A stretch of 35,186 nucleotides of DNA from assembly GCA_029259845.1 (NCBI GenBank), contig JAJDEI010000180.1, forward strand, positions 1 to 35,186, in the 5' to 3' direction. Below the pieces are notes generated by a model. It was not told the origin of the DNA, ran no database searches, and saw only the letters and a program-made list of their open reading frames with translations. Below are positions 7,217-15,435 of the stretch, piece after piece. This stretch comes from Planctomycetaceae bacterium (GTDB lineage: Bacteria > Planctomycetota > Planctomycetia > Planctomycetales > Planctomycetaceae). Each line of letters opens with the position of its first letter. The first letter of the stretch is position 1. The translations under genes were made by a program, and so were the position numbers.

Positions 7217-8470
7217 ATGCTGGCTCCACGCCAACGCGACGAACCTCCGCACCAAGCCGCTGCAGAGGAAGCTCTGGCAACAACCCTGTTCGCTGCAATA
7301 ACTGACGCACTCGGCGTCCTGGAGCGGGACCGGCTGTTGGGCCATTTGTCGCGGTGCTGGCATGAGGTGACGTGCGCAGAACGTGTGATCCTGGCCGTCG
7401 AGAGCGGTCCGGCGTGGTGCTATGCTGCCGCAGTCAGCGACTCTGCGGGAGCCTCCACTTGCAGCCGCTATCGGCTTCCGGAAGAGACCAGTCTGATCGA
7501 CGGGCTGGCCGAAGAAGTACTCGCCGGGGGATCGGCGTTTGCCGGGCCGGATGCGAACGAAGAGGAGGGAAAAGAGACTGGCAAGACGCTCGTCGCCGGG
7601 ACGTTGCTCACAAAGACGCTGGTCTCTCCCAAAGTCGGGCGGCCGATTGGTGGAATGGTTCTGGTGGGAGCGACTCCGCTGCCGGACGAACTGGACCGGC
7701 GGTTCATCGCCGCAACCGCCGCGTTGCTGGAGCGAGCGGTCAGCAATGACCGGTGGCTTCGGGACGCGAAGTTAGAGTCGCTGGGGGAATTCGCCGGCGG
7801 GGCAGGGCATGAGATTAACAATCCGCTGGCGGCAATTTCGGGCCGCGCCCAACTGCTGTTGCGGGACGAAACGGACCCGGAGCGACGCCGGCACTTGACC
7901 ACGATTGGGGCGCAGGCCCTGCGGATTCGCGACATGATCGGCGACACGATGTTGTTTGCGCGGCCGCCGGTGCCGGAGCCGCGACTCCTCAATCTGCCCG
8001 AGGTTTTGGATGCCGTGTTGGAGAAGTTCGCGGGGGATTTCGAATCTCGTGGATTGATCGTGCAGAGAGAGTACGCCGGCGGGGACGTGCCGATCTGGGC
8101 GGACGAGACGCAACTGTGCGTCGTCATCAGCGAACTGGTCCGCAACGCTGTTGAGGCGTCGCCCGCCAGGGGAACGATCCGCGTGGTAGCGGCACGCGAA
8201 ACCGCGAGCGGCGGCGGGTGGGTGCGGTTTGGCGTGCGGGATGAGGGAGACGGATTGTCGGCAGAGGCGGCCGAGCATCTGTTCGACCCGTTCTACTCCG
8301 GCCGACAGGCGGGACGCGGACTGGGGTTCGGCCTCTCGAAGTGCTGGCGGATCGTGACCAATCACGGCGGACGGATCGACGTCGAAGGCGGACTCGACCA
8401 GGGCTTCGGAATGCTCATCCATTGGCCGACGCGCGACGGGATTTCGGATCCGTCTGCCTCGTTGCGGTGA
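7217..8470 (+). CDS. Sensor histidine kinase, soluble, probable partner of the upstream regulator
   Basis: The 417-residue kinase has an N-terminal GAF-like sensory region (about 20-175) with no membrane segment, so it is probably cytosolic. It is followed by a HisKA domain with the phosphorylatable His198 in GHEINNPLAAISGRAQ, then an HATPase_c domain with N-box ELVRNAVEA (Asn310), G1 DEGDGL (Asp342), F-box LFDPFYSG and G2 GLGFGLS (from 368). I chose ATG 7217, which has GAGAGGG at 7202-7208. An ATG at 7211 or a GTG at 7118 would extend the N-terminus, and the frame is open that far. It lies about 140 bp after the HTH-receiver gene. The signal sensed cannot be read from the sequence. A convergent terminator follows. 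Confidence 0.92.
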   Translation: MLAPRQRDEPPHQAAAEEALATTLFAAITDALGVLERDRLLGHLSRCWHEVTCAERVILAVESGPAWCYAAAVSDSAGASTCSRYRLPEETSLIDGLAEEVLAGGSAFAGPDANEEEGKETGKTLVAGTLLTKTLVSPKVGRPIGGMVLVGATPLPDELDRRFIAATAALLERAVSNDRWLRDAKLESLGEFAGGAGHEINNPLAAISGRAQLLLRDETDPERRRHLTTIGAQALRIRDMIGDTMLFARPPVPEPRLLNLPEVLDAVLEKFAGDFESRGLIVQREYAGGDVPIWADETQLCVVISELVRNAVEASPARGTIRVVAARETASGGGWVRFGVRDEGDGLSAEAAEHLFDPFYSGRQAGRGLGFGLSKCWRIVTNHGGRIDVEGGLDQGFGMLIHWPTRDGISDPSASLR

Positions 8471-8481
8471 GACGTCGACAA

Positions 8482-8513
8482 ATGGGAGCGGGGTTCCGTC
8501 CCCGTGCTCCCAT
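8482..8513. terminator. Bidirectional hairpin between convergent genes
   Basis: ATGGGAGC-GGGG (8482-8493) pairs with CCCC-gt-GCTCCCAT (8500-8513) around a 6-nt loop, with a 2-nt bulge. It sits between the stops of the histidine kinase (plus) and the DUF1559 gene (minus). There is no long T-tract, so it may act as a transcript-end stabilising hairpin or a REP-like repeat. Confidence 0.5.
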
Positions 8514-8540
8514 CTCTTGAAGGGCGATTCGCCGAAGACA

Positions 8541-9515
8541 CTACGGGACGGTGAGCACCTCGCCGTCGGCGCGTTGTCCCAACCAGCGAAACGTATTGTA
8601 GTCCACGTTCTTGCTCAGGAAGTGGACCGAGCCATCCGCCATCAGGAAGTGGATGCCGCCCGTGTGGGCGCTGGAAAAGTTGACGATGTGGTTCGTCGTG
8701 CTTGGCGGATGATGCATGAGCATCCCGGAGGGCATCGTTTGACCGACATGGCCGAGCACGAGTGAGGCGGGGCCTTCGTCGGGCATAGGCATTCCCGCTG
8801 TTCGGAAGACACCGGGCAACGCCGCGTACCATGTTGAGTTTGCTGCGACTTCGGGCGCGGTCGCAACGAACCGATGGGCGTGCATCCGCTCGCCGACGAG
8901 CATCGTGTTCGAGGTGCCATCGGTCACATCCCGCAAACGGGTGCTGCTATTGCGGTACAAAATGCCCGCAGGGTCAGGGCGTCCCGGTTGAAGCGTCACA
9001 CTGCCGTAGCCATAGATACCGACGTAGTTCGCCGATGCGACGTCATAGTCTTCACTCCCGTCACTGACGGTGAACAGATCGGGCGCCGGGTCGGATGGGC
9101 AGCGAAATGCACGCAGCCTGGTTTGACCGTGCTCCAGGTTATGCTCGTCCGTCGTGACTTCATTGAAGTCGAAATGGCCGAACAGCGCCGTTTGTTCCAA
9201 CTGGGGCAGAATCATCACGCCCCAGGCAAAACCGGTCCCGGTTTCGGCACTCGCCGGGTCGGTCGCGCCGACCTGAGCGGCGATGTAACCCGGCGGGAAA
9301 GTCAGATGCACGTCGTGGTAGTTGTGCAAAGCCAACCCGATCTGTTTGAGATTGTTGCGGCACTGCGTCCGCCGAGCGGCTTCACGGGCCTGTTGGACGG
9401 CAGGCAGCAGCAGGGCGATCAGGATCGCAATGATCGCAATCACGACGAGTAGTTCAATCAGCGTAAATCCTCGGATTGGTGTGCCGCGTTGTAGCGACGG
9501 AGAGAAATCCTTCAT
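8541..9515 (-). CDS. DUF1559 prepilin-like protein with type IV pilin N-terminal motif
   Basis: The 324-residue protein belongs to the DUF1559 (SBP_bac_10-like) family, which is strongly expanded in Planctomycetota. The N-terminus has the prepilin peptidase site [24 protein letters not shown] (Gly16/Phe17), followed by [30 protein letters not shown]. The C-terminal DUF1559 part includes [11 protein letters not shown] and the terminal [11 protein letters not shown] block. After cleavage by a prepilin peptidase it would be inserted in the inner membrane or assembled into a pseudopilus-like structure; the exact role of these proteins is not established. The start is the ATG at 9515, because upstream codons are not protein-like. 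It is transcribed alone, convergent with the histidine kinase. Confidence 0.95.
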   Translation of the reverse strand: MKDFSPSLQRGTPIRGFTLIELLVVIAIIAILIALLLPAVQQAREAARRTQCRNNLKQIGLALHNYHDVHLTFPPGYIAAQVGATDPASAETGTGFAWGVMILPQLEQTALFGHFDFNEVTTDEHNLEHGQTRLRAFRCPSDPAPDLFTVSDGSEDYDVASANYVGIYGYGSVTLQPGRPDPAGILYRNSSTRLRDVTDGTSNTMLVGERMHAHRFVATAPEVAANSTWYAALPGVFRTAGMPMPDEGPASLVLGHVGQTMPSGMLMHHPPSTTNHIVNFSSAHTGGIHFLMADGSVHFLSKNVDYNTFRWLGQRADGEVLTVP

Positions 9516-9764
9516 CGTGGGGGCTCCCGGAAAATGACAGAACGCGTGCAGGGAACCGTTTGGCAGACCGCTTGATCGGCTCCTCATCCGACGTGAACTC
9601 GGCCCACGTTCGACGCGGGCGCGCGGAGACGTCGGCGCTGACAGTCGCGCGGATGCTGCTTCAGCCGGTCCCGAAATGACGGGATCCTGTTGACCGAAAC
9701 GTGCCCTTCGGCTTCTCGCACGATGCGCGCAAGGCAGGCATGGCCAGAAGGTCGGGCAGAACAG

Positions 9765-10277
9765 TCACGTCAGACGGGAGCGGGGAACCGGGTCGTCAGG
9801 GCCGTGATTCGCATCGACCGGGACTCGGGGGGCCGCCGGGACAACTCGTGCCCCATCGGAGGGGCGCTGCATGCGCGGCCCGTCGTTCATCCATCGCGGC
9901 TGGGCCGATCCGACGATCATCCCTGACGCCGGAGACTGGCAATCACAAGAGGCGAACGCGGGAGGATGCCGCTGTTCGCCGGACGGGACTCGCGTCGATG
10001 TCACGGGACTGCACTTGGATGCACAGCAGCGTTTCTTCTCCGGAGATTTGTTGCAACAGCACGTCCCCGTATCAATCTGTTCCTGCGGACAGCAGCACGC
10101 GATTGTCCGTCCACACGCGCCGGTGTCTTTCCGGGGTGCTGGCCCCAACCGTGGCCAGGGAACTGCCAGGCTATTGCCACCAAAGGCAGCGAGCAGGAAT
10201 AAGGTTGTGACACGCCGAACCACGAGAGACCGCCCCCAACACTGCCAACAACGCACCACGCGCGCTGAACAGACCAA
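9765..10277 (-). CDS. Cysteine-rich exported hypothetical protein
   Basis: The ORF encodes 170 residues. Residues 20-40 (VVRRVTTLFLLAAFGG, then NSLA) look like a signal peptide h-region. A dense Cys cluster follows at about 54-94 (CGRTIACCCPQ, GTCCCNKSP, KKRCCASKC) and a lone CDC near residue 110. The pattern suggests metal binding or disulfides in the periplasm, but I recognise no named family. The tail after residue 120 is low complexity. It lies 44 bp downstream of the DUF1802 gene on the same strand. The start is uncertain, since the natural signal-peptide start could be a few codons inside the frame. Confidence 0.5.
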   Translation of the reverse strand: MVCSARVVRCWQCWGRSLVVRRVTTLFLLAAFGGNSLAVPWPRLGPAPRKDTGACGRTIACCCPQEQIDTGTCCCNKSPEKKRCCASKCSPVTSTRVPSGEQRHPPAFASCDCQSPASGMIVGSAQPRWMNDGPRMQRPSDGARVVPAAPRVPVDANHGPDDPVPRSRLT

Positions 10278-10321
10278 CTCTTACCGTAGGGCATGCTCTC
10301 GCGAATTGCCAGCGTCGCGAT

Positions 10322-10906
10322 TCACGCAGGATCGGTCAGGAGCCGGCCGACTGTCTCGGCTTGAGCGGCGAACTGCTCATCCGTCAGCACCGGCTGGAGG
10401 TCCTTCGTCGGCAGCGGGGACGGCAGGTCGACCCAACTGTGGCAGCCGGCGAAATGGGGGGAGTCGGGCAAATCGATCGGCTGCGGCGGGAGAAACGCCC
10501 GCACGAGCAGTACCGAAAGGCCCGGCTGACGGTAATCGAAACGGTTGCGGACCGTCTGGGGAGCAAAGACGTGCAATCCGGCGATCAAGTTGAGTTGCCG
10601 TTCGTCGTGCAGGTGAAAGGACTGCTCAAGCGTGGCGTACAGCGGCAATCGGATGACCCCGTCGGGCGGACACGATGCGGCGACCGACGCCAACAGCGGC
10701 GCGGCCTCCTCGGACAGCTCCTCGGCCGTCTGGTGGAACCGCGTGGCCAGCAGCCAGAATTCGTCGTGCTTGAGCGGAAAGCCTTCCTTGCCGTCGGCGA
10801 TGCCGCCGGAGCGCAGCAGGATCGTTTGCCGTCCCTCGCTCAATGCGCGACAGACGACGGCCCACTCTTTCAGGGCGTGTCGATTGACAGGCTGCACGAC
10901 AGACAC
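10322..10906 (-). CDS. DUF1802 family protein
   Basis: The 194-residue protein matches DUF1802: LKEWAVVCRALSEGRQTILLRSGGI at 12-36, the FPLKHDEFWLLATRFHQ block around residues 43-59, and a C-terminal half ending with HSWVDLP. The family is found in cyanobacteria, planctomycetes and others and has no established function. It is a soluble cytosolic protein. The GTG at 10906 overlaps the dispersed GACACC palindrome at 10901-10918. The alternative GTG at 10897 (VQPVNRHALKEW) lies at the palindrome's edge. It appears to form a minus-strand run with the small gene at 11058-11288 and the Cys-rich gene downstream. Confidence 0.88.
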   Translation of the reverse strand: MSVVQPVNRHALKEWAVVCRALSEGRQTILLRSGGIADGKEGFPLKHDEFWLLATRFHQTAEELSEEAAPLLASVAASCPPDGVIRLPLYATLEQSFHLHDERQLNLIAGLHVFAPQTVRNRFDYRQPGLSVLLVRAFLPPQPIDLPDSPHFAGCHSWVDLPSPLPTKDLQPVLTDEQFAAQAETVGRLLTDPA

Positions 10907-11000
10907 CCGGTGTCTCGAACGAGGATTCCCACTCCTGGTGACTCCATGACAGATTCCGGTCGGGCACTCGAACGGTCAGTCGAGACACCGGGTGTCTTGA
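10901..11000. repeat. Inverted pair of GACACCCGGTGTC palindromes
   Basis: Copies at 10901-10918 (AGACACCCGGTGTCTCGA) and 10981-11000 are in inverted orientation, 62 bp apart. Each is itself a near-perfect hairpin (AGACACC/GGTGTCT). They fill most of the gap between two minus-strand genes, and the left copy provides the GTG start of the DUF1802 gene. Further copies are at 13911-13928, 21843-21861 and 34750-34770. Confidence 0.7.
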
Positions 11001-11057
11001 TTGACCGGAGTCCCTCGGTCTCCCTTTTCGACCGCGATCCGCTCGCGAACACTTCGC

Positions 11058-11288
11058 TCAGAGATGATAACCCAACGACGTCATCACATCATAGAGTTCA
11101 TCGAAGGTGATGAAGCGGCGGCGGTGACGCAGTTTGTACTGGTCGACCGCTTCGGCGAGTTCGTTGACTTCGGGGCGGGACGACTGGTGGGTCGAGGAGA
11201 ACTGTCGTCGCTCGACTCCCCGCGGGGCGTCGGCCTGTGAGCCGCGACGGTTCAGGAAGCCGGTCTGTTGCTCGGCTGCGAGTTGCAT
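11058..11288 (-). CDS. Small conserved-type hypothetical protein
   Basis: The 76-residue protein is highly charged. Its C-terminal half (PEVNELAEAVDQYKLRHRRRFITFDELYDVMTSLGYHL) reads as two amphipathic helices, a pattern I associate with small planctomycete proteins of unknown function. The N-terminal half (GFLNRRGSQADAPRGVERRQF) is basic. The ATG at 11288 was chosen because codons upstream to 11423 are not protein-like. It is divergent from gpsA, whose start is 187 bp away. No enzyme motif is seen; a regulatory or ribosome-associated role would be guesswork. Confidence 0.65.
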   Translation of the reverse strand: MQLAAEQQTGFLNRRGSQADAPRGVERRQFSSTHQSSRPEVNELAEAVDQYKLRHRRRFITFDELYDVMTSLGYHL

Positions 11289-11474
11289 TAGATTACTCCC
11301 GGAGTAGAAATAGGCGAGTAAACCTACGTTCCCGCCTGCGATTGGCAAGTCGTTTGTGCGAGAACGACTCTGAGACCGGGGGCGTCCGTGCCGGCTGGAG
11401 GGGTTGTGCTCAAAAAGCGGCACGTCCCCCGCATTCGATCAGCCGCTGCCTTCCAGAGGAGAGATCGGAATTTC

Positions 11475-12470
11475 ATGGCGACGAAGAGCACGATTCTCGG
11501 CAGCGGCGCGATGGCAACGGCCTGCTCGATTTTGTTGGCCGAGCACCCCGGACAGGAAGTCGCCGTCTGGGTGCGAAATCCGGACCATGCCGCCGAGATG
11601 ACAGCGACTCGCGTCAACGAGCGGCTCTTGCCCGGCGTGCCCATTCCGGATTCCGTCGCCATCACCGCGCAGATCGACGAGGCGGTTGCCGATGCCGACT
11701 TCCTGATCGTCGCCATCCCCACAAAGTTCCTGCGGGAATCACTCACCGCCCTGAGGCCCGCGCTCACCAAAAACCGGCCGGTGATCAGCGTTGTCAAAGG
11801 GATCGAAAACGAAACCTTCCTGCGGCCGAGCCAAATCATCGAAGACGTGCTCGGCAGCCGCGCGGTCGTCGCCCTGAGTGGGCCGAGCCATGCGGAAGAG
11901 ATCGCCCGCCGCCTGCCTGCGACCGTTGTGGCAGCATCCGGTGACGTTGCCCTTGCGCGGCAGGTTCAGGAGATGTTTTCCAATGACCGCTTCCGCGTGT
12001 ACACCAATGCCGATTTAATCGGTGTCGAACTGGCCGGGGCGCTCAAAAACGTGATCGGACTGGCCGCCGGCATGTGCGACGGGCTGGGGTTCGGTGACAA
12101 CGCCAAATCGGCCCTGATGACGCGCGGCATCGTCGAGATCACCCGCTTCGGCGTGGCCCTCGGTGCCGAGCCGTCCACGTTCAACGGTCTGGCCGGTATC
12201 GGCGACCTGATCACCACTTGCATCAGCCCCTATGGCCGCAACCGTCTCGTCGGGGAACGTCTCGGCAAGGGCGAAACGCTCGAACAAATCACGGACCAGA
12301 TGGAAGCGGTCGCCGAAGGCGTCAACACCACCCGCAGCGTCTACGACCTGGCCGCCCAAAAGGGGATCGAAATGCCGATCACCAACGAAATCTACGCCGT
12401 CCTGTTTGAAGGCAAATCCCCCCTCGAAGCCACACAAACGCTCATGCAGCGACCGCCGAAGGAAGAGTGA
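11475..12470 (+). CDS. gpsA: Glycerol-3-phosphate dehydrogenase [NAD(P)+]
   Basis: GpsA reduces dihydroxyacetone phosphate to sn-glycerol-3-phosphate, the backbone precursor of phospholipids, in the cytosol. The 331-residue protein has normal length. The Rossmann motif reads ILGSGAMATA (7-16), so the third Gly of GxGxxG is replaced by Ala. Further motifs are VVKGIE (Lys108), LSGPSHAEEI (134-143), the catalytic ELAGALKNVIGLAAG (Lys191), NAKSALMTRGI and GLAGIGDLITTC (Asp244). The ATG at 11475 is preceded by AGAGGAGAG. It is transcribed alone, divergent from the small gene at 11058 and convergent with folP across a repeat cluster. Confidence 0.96.
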   Translation: MATKSTILGSGAMATACSILLAEHPGQEVAVWVRNPDHAAEMTATRVNERLLPGVPIPDSVAITAQIDEAVADADFLIVAIPTKFLRESLTALRPALTKNRPVISVVKGIENETFLRPSQIIEDVLGSRAVVALSGPSHAEEIARRLPATVVAASGDVALARQVQEMFSNDRFRVYTNADLIGVELAGALKNVIGLAAGMCDGLGFGDNAKSALMTRGIVEITRFGVALGAEPSTFNGLAGIGDLITTCISPYGRNRLVGERLGKGETLEQITDQMEAVAEGVNTTRSVYDLAAQKGIEMPITNEIYAVLFEGKSPLEATQTLMQRPPKEE

Positions 12471-12511
12471 CGCACGTTGAGTAACGACCGGGTGTGATGC
12501 ACATGTCGCGC

Positions 12512-12969
12512 AGCCGTGTAGGGTGGGCCGGGTGCTATGCTCATGTCGCGAAGCAGCATGAGCATGCGGAGTGGGCGTGTCCGCATGTCCGCCCTGCTTT
12601 GGGATGTGGAGATGGCACCCGCCGCGTTTCCAAATCGGAGTTTGGCAACGAGCCGTTAATACGCCGAAGGCGTTCAACACCACAGCCCAGGGTCAGCGGC
12701 GTCGCCGCGCCACCCTGGGACGTTGTGGACAACAGCTCGAACCCTGCAAGGGTTCCACAACACGAACGCTGGTCGTTTCCCGGTGAATTGACGATTGTCC
12801 AACCCTTTCAGGGTTGTGGATTCTTTCGCTGATCCCCCCAGGGTGCGCTCACTTCGTTCGCGACCCTGGGCTGTGATGTAGAACGCCTTCGGCGTAAAGA
12901 ATTTACGTCACACGAGCCCACCCGACCCGACACGGCTGTTGTGGTGGGCACAGCCCACCCTACGCGGCT
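12512..12969. repeat. Nested inverted-repeat cluster between gpsA and folP
   Basis: This 458-bp stretch has no gene. Outer arms at 12512-12528 (AGCCGTGTAGGGTGGGC) and 12953-12969 are inverted with one mismatch. Inner arms at 12661-12693 and 12863-12895 (ACGCCGAAGGCGTT and CACAGCCCAGGGT) are inverted at 31 of 33 positions. Between them are further units: the hairpin-like ACCCTGCAAGGGT (about 12741) and the related AACCCTTTCAGGGTT (about 12800), plus CACCCTGGGA/CCAGGGTGCG units. The whole behaves like a composite REP/BIME or MITE-type element. Confidence 0.75.
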
Positions 12970-12978
12970 ACACGGCTC

Positions 12979-13863
12979 TCATCTCTCCGCTCTCCGCTCC
13001 CCGCCAATCGCTCGCCAGGCGGTGATGGCGTCTTTGACGGCGGCGACGTCGTGGACGCGGAGGATGTCGGTCTGCTGCCCGGCGAGGGCGATGGCGACGC
13101 CGATTGTGCCGCTGGTCCGTTCGTCGATCTTGCGGCCCAGCAGTTGGCCCCCCAATAGTTTACCAAGGAACCGTTTGCGGGAATGGCCGATCAGCACGGG
13201 CCGTCCCAATGCGCGGAACGCTGCGATGTGAGAGAGAATCTCGACGTTGTGGGCGGCCGTCTTGCCGAAACCGATGCCCGGATCGATGACGATCCTCTCG
13301 GCGGCGATTCCCCGCTGACCAAGCGATTCGATCCGTTCGTGCAGATGGGCGACGATCTCGCCCACGACGTCGGCGTATTGCGGATCGTCCTGCATCGTCT
13401 GCGGCGTGCCCTGCCTATGCATGGCGATCACGCCGCAGTCGGTTTCCGCGCAGACGTCGGCCATGTGGGGGTCAAGCATAAGCCCGGAGATGTCGTTGAC
13501 GATCGTGGCCCCGGCTTTCAGGGCTTCACGGGCGACGGCCGATTTGGTGGTGTCGACCGAGATCGGCGCATCGGTCGCCGCGGCGAGCTGTTCGATGACG
13601 GGAATCACACGGTCAAGTTCGTCGTTTTCGGCGACCGGGCCGGCCCCCGGTCGGGTCGATTCGCCGCCGACGTCGAGCAGGTCGGCCCCGTCGGCGACCA
13701 ATTGCATGCCTCGTTCAACGGCCCGTTCGGTCTCCAGATATTGGCCGCCGTCGGAAAAACTGTCCGGCGTCACATTGACGATCCCCATGATCCACGGAGT
13801 CTCTCCCAGACGGCGGATCCGCCCCGCAAACTTCCAGGATCGCAGGGACGCAGCGCTGGCCAT
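12979..13863 (-). CDS. folP: Dihydropteroate synthase
   Basis: FolP condenses p-aminobenzoate with hydroxymethyl-dihydropterin pyrophosphate to form dihydropteroate in folate synthesis and is the sulfonamide target. The 294-residue protein has the signature GIVNVTPDSFSDGG (27-40), DVGGESTRPGA (64-74), SVDTTK, NDISG, GVIAMHRQGTP, IDPGIGFGKT and the C-terminal GHSRKRFLG. The ATG at 13863 has AAGGAG 6 nt upstream. No other folate gene is adjacent. The ygfZ-like gene upstream encodes a folate-binding protein family, but a 227-bp gap and a small gene separate them. Confidence 0.96.
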   Translation of the reverse strand: MASAASLRSWKFAGRIRRLGETPWIMGIVNVTPDSFSDGGQYLETERAVERGMQLVADGADLLDVGGESTRPGAGPVAENDELDRVIPVIEQLAAATDAPISVDTTKSAVAREALKAGATIVNDISGLMLDPHMADVCAETDCGVIAMHRQGTPQTMQDDPQYADVVGEIVAHLHERIESLGQRGIAAERIVIDPGIGFGKTAAHNVEILSHIAAFRALGRPVLIGHSRKRFLGKLLGGQLLGRKIDERTSGTIGVAIALAGQQTDILRVHDVAAVKDAITAWRAIGGERRAER

Positions 13864-13910
13864 TTGTTCTCCTTTTCTCCGAGGTTGTGATTTGTTCCCA
13901 ACGGGCACTC

Positions 13911-13928
13911 AAACACCCGGTGTCTCAA
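13911..13928. repeat. GACACC-family palindrome copy
   Basis: AAACACCCGGTGTCTCAA is a copy of the palindrome found at 10901 and 10981. It lies 48 bp upstream of the folP start. Partial relatives follow at about 13935-13955 and 14004-14016. The tandem GCGATATTTGCGATATT occurs near 13985. It may influence folP expression through hairpin formation, but that is inference. Confidence 0.55.
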
Positions 13929-14090
13929 ATCAGCAAAGACACCGAGAACCCGGTGCCCGCGACGATTGTCCTCAATGTCTCTTGCGATATTTGCGATATT
14001 GAGGCACCGAGTGTTTCCACCGAGAAACTCACACGCTTGCCGCGCTGCGGAGGACGCTTTGATTGGAGAGAATACCATCCCATGGTCCTG

Positions 14091-14285
14091 TCAGGCACTC
14101 GCAGAAAGAGCAACGAGTGAGACCGCGACTAACCCGCAGATGACGGCGAGCACGACGGCCAATCGGTCGGCGTGTTTGTTGTGCAGGCCACAGGTCTTCG
14201 CGCGACACTGCTTTGCGGCGATCCACAAAGCCAGTCCGAAGAACGCCGCCGCCAGTAGCCCGATGAGATAACCGGAGAGGTCCAC
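14091..14285 (-). CDS. Small two-helix membrane protein
   Basis: The 64-residue protein has helices at about 5-24 (GYLIGLLAAAFFGLALWIAA) and 42-62 (LAVVLAVICGLVAVSLVALSA), joined by a polar loop with Cys and His (KQCRAKTCGLHNKHADR). The two Cys, CRAKTC, could bind a metal, but the family is unknown to me. The start is a GTG at 14285 with GGAGAG about 8 nt upstream. It begins 43 bp after the ygfZ-like gene on the same strand and may be the last gene of the pcm-ygfZ transcript. Confidence 0.6.
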   Translation of the reverse strand: MDLSGYLIGLLAAAFFGLALWIAAKQCRAKTCGLHNKHADRLAVVLAVICGLVAVSLVALSASA

Positions 14286-14328
14286 TTGTCGTCACTCTCC
14301 GTGCCGGGCCATGTTCGTGTCCACGTTG

Positions 14329-15423
14329 CTACGACGTTGCCCCGTTCGTGTCATTGCTTGCGTCTGGTGTCGGGGTTGCGGGGAGGATCGCGGTTGCGGG
14401 AGACCCGTTCACCGTCAATTTCGTTCCCGGTGACAGGGCGGTGGCCTTAAGCAGGGCGAGCGCGACGGGGTGGCCGGTCTTAGGGGAAAGTATGGCGGAA
14501 GTGATGTGGCCGATGGTTTTACCGTCGGTGCAACAAACCTTGGTTCCGGGTGAGGGGGCTTCGCCTGCGCGGATGGTGAGGCGGGTGAGAATCCGGTTCA
14601 CATGGCCCAGGGCGTCGAGCCGCGCGATCGGTTCCTGGCCGAGGTAACAGCCTTTCGTAAAGCTGATCGCCTGTGCTGTGCGACCGGCCTCCTGCGCGAT
14701 GTTGTCGTCAGTGAGGTCGATGCCGTAGCGGGGAAAGCCGGCTTCGATTCGCAGCACCTCGAAGGCTTCGGATCCAGCCGGTGGCACGCCGGTGTCAGTG
14801 ATCGCCTGCCAGACGTCGGCGACCGCATCCGTGGCCGCAATGATTTCGAAGCCCGGCTGCCCGGTGAAGTCAAAGCGGCGAATCATCACCTGAGCACCGG
14901 CGAGCGAGCCTACGGCCAACCCACACAGGGGTGGCGGCGAGAAGTTTTTGATCCGATCGGACAACCACGCTTCTGCCTGGGGACCGACGAGGAACAGCGG
15001 GGCGCAGTCCGCTGACCGGTCGGTGATTTCGACGTCTTCGGTGATGACGTATTTGGTCAAGTGCGAAACGATGAATTCTGCCGTGCCCGGTTCGCTGTCG
15101 AGCCAGAGGGCGTCGTTGGTTGCCGAGACGATAATGTGCGCCAGAATGCGGCCTTTGATGCTCGTCAAAAAGGCCTCGCAGCCCTCGCCGGGCGCGAGCC
15201 GATTGATGTCGTTGGTACAGAAGTTGTGCAGAAACGACAGCCGGTCGTCTCCGCGAACTTCGACGGACGTCCGGTCCGAAAGGTCGAACAGCGCGATCGT
15301 TTCACCGGCGGCGATGTACTCTGCCGCCGGGTCGCCGAAATCTTTGGCGCGTCCCATGCGATCATGTGCCGTCAACGTGGCCCCTTGTTCGGTTTGGATA
15401 TTGCTGAGCGAGTTGTTGGTCAT
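14329..15423 (-). CDS. ygfZ: YgfZ/GcvT-family folate-binding protein
   Basis: The YgfZ branch of the GcvT/aminomethyltransferase superfamily is a tetrahydrofolate-dependent factor that supports iron-sulfur enzymes such as MiaB. The 364-residue protein contains the diagnostic K-G-C-Y-x-G-Q-E motif (about residues 257-264) with its conserved Cys. It also has the N-terminal FLHNFCTNDI and LTSIKGRILAHIIV segments of the family. The ATG at 15423 is preceded directly by an in-frame GTG (15426). It starts 12 bp after the pcm stop codon, so the two are almost certainly co-transcribed. It is somewhat longer than the E. coli protein (326 residues), with a low-complexity Ala/Thr/Pro tail. Confidence 0.93.
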   Translation of the reverse strand: MTNNSLSNIQTEQGATLTAHDRMGRAKDFGDPAAEYIAAGETIALFDLSDRTSVEVRGDDRLSFLHNFCTNDINRLAPGEGCEAFLTSIKGRILAHIIVSATNDALWLDSEPGTAEFIVSHLTKYVITEDVEITDRSADCAPLFLVGPQAEAWLSDRIKNFSPPPLCGLAVGSLAGAQVMIRRFDFTGQPGFEIIAATDAVADVWQAITDTGVPPAGSEAFEVLRIEAGFPRYGIDLTDDNIAQEAGRTAQAISFTKGCYLGQEPIARLDALGHVNRILTRLTIRAGEAPSPGTKVCCTDGKTIGHITSAILSPKTGHPVALALLKATALSPGTKLTVNGSPATAILPATPTPDASNDTNGATS

Positions 15424-15435
15424 CACAGACTTACG

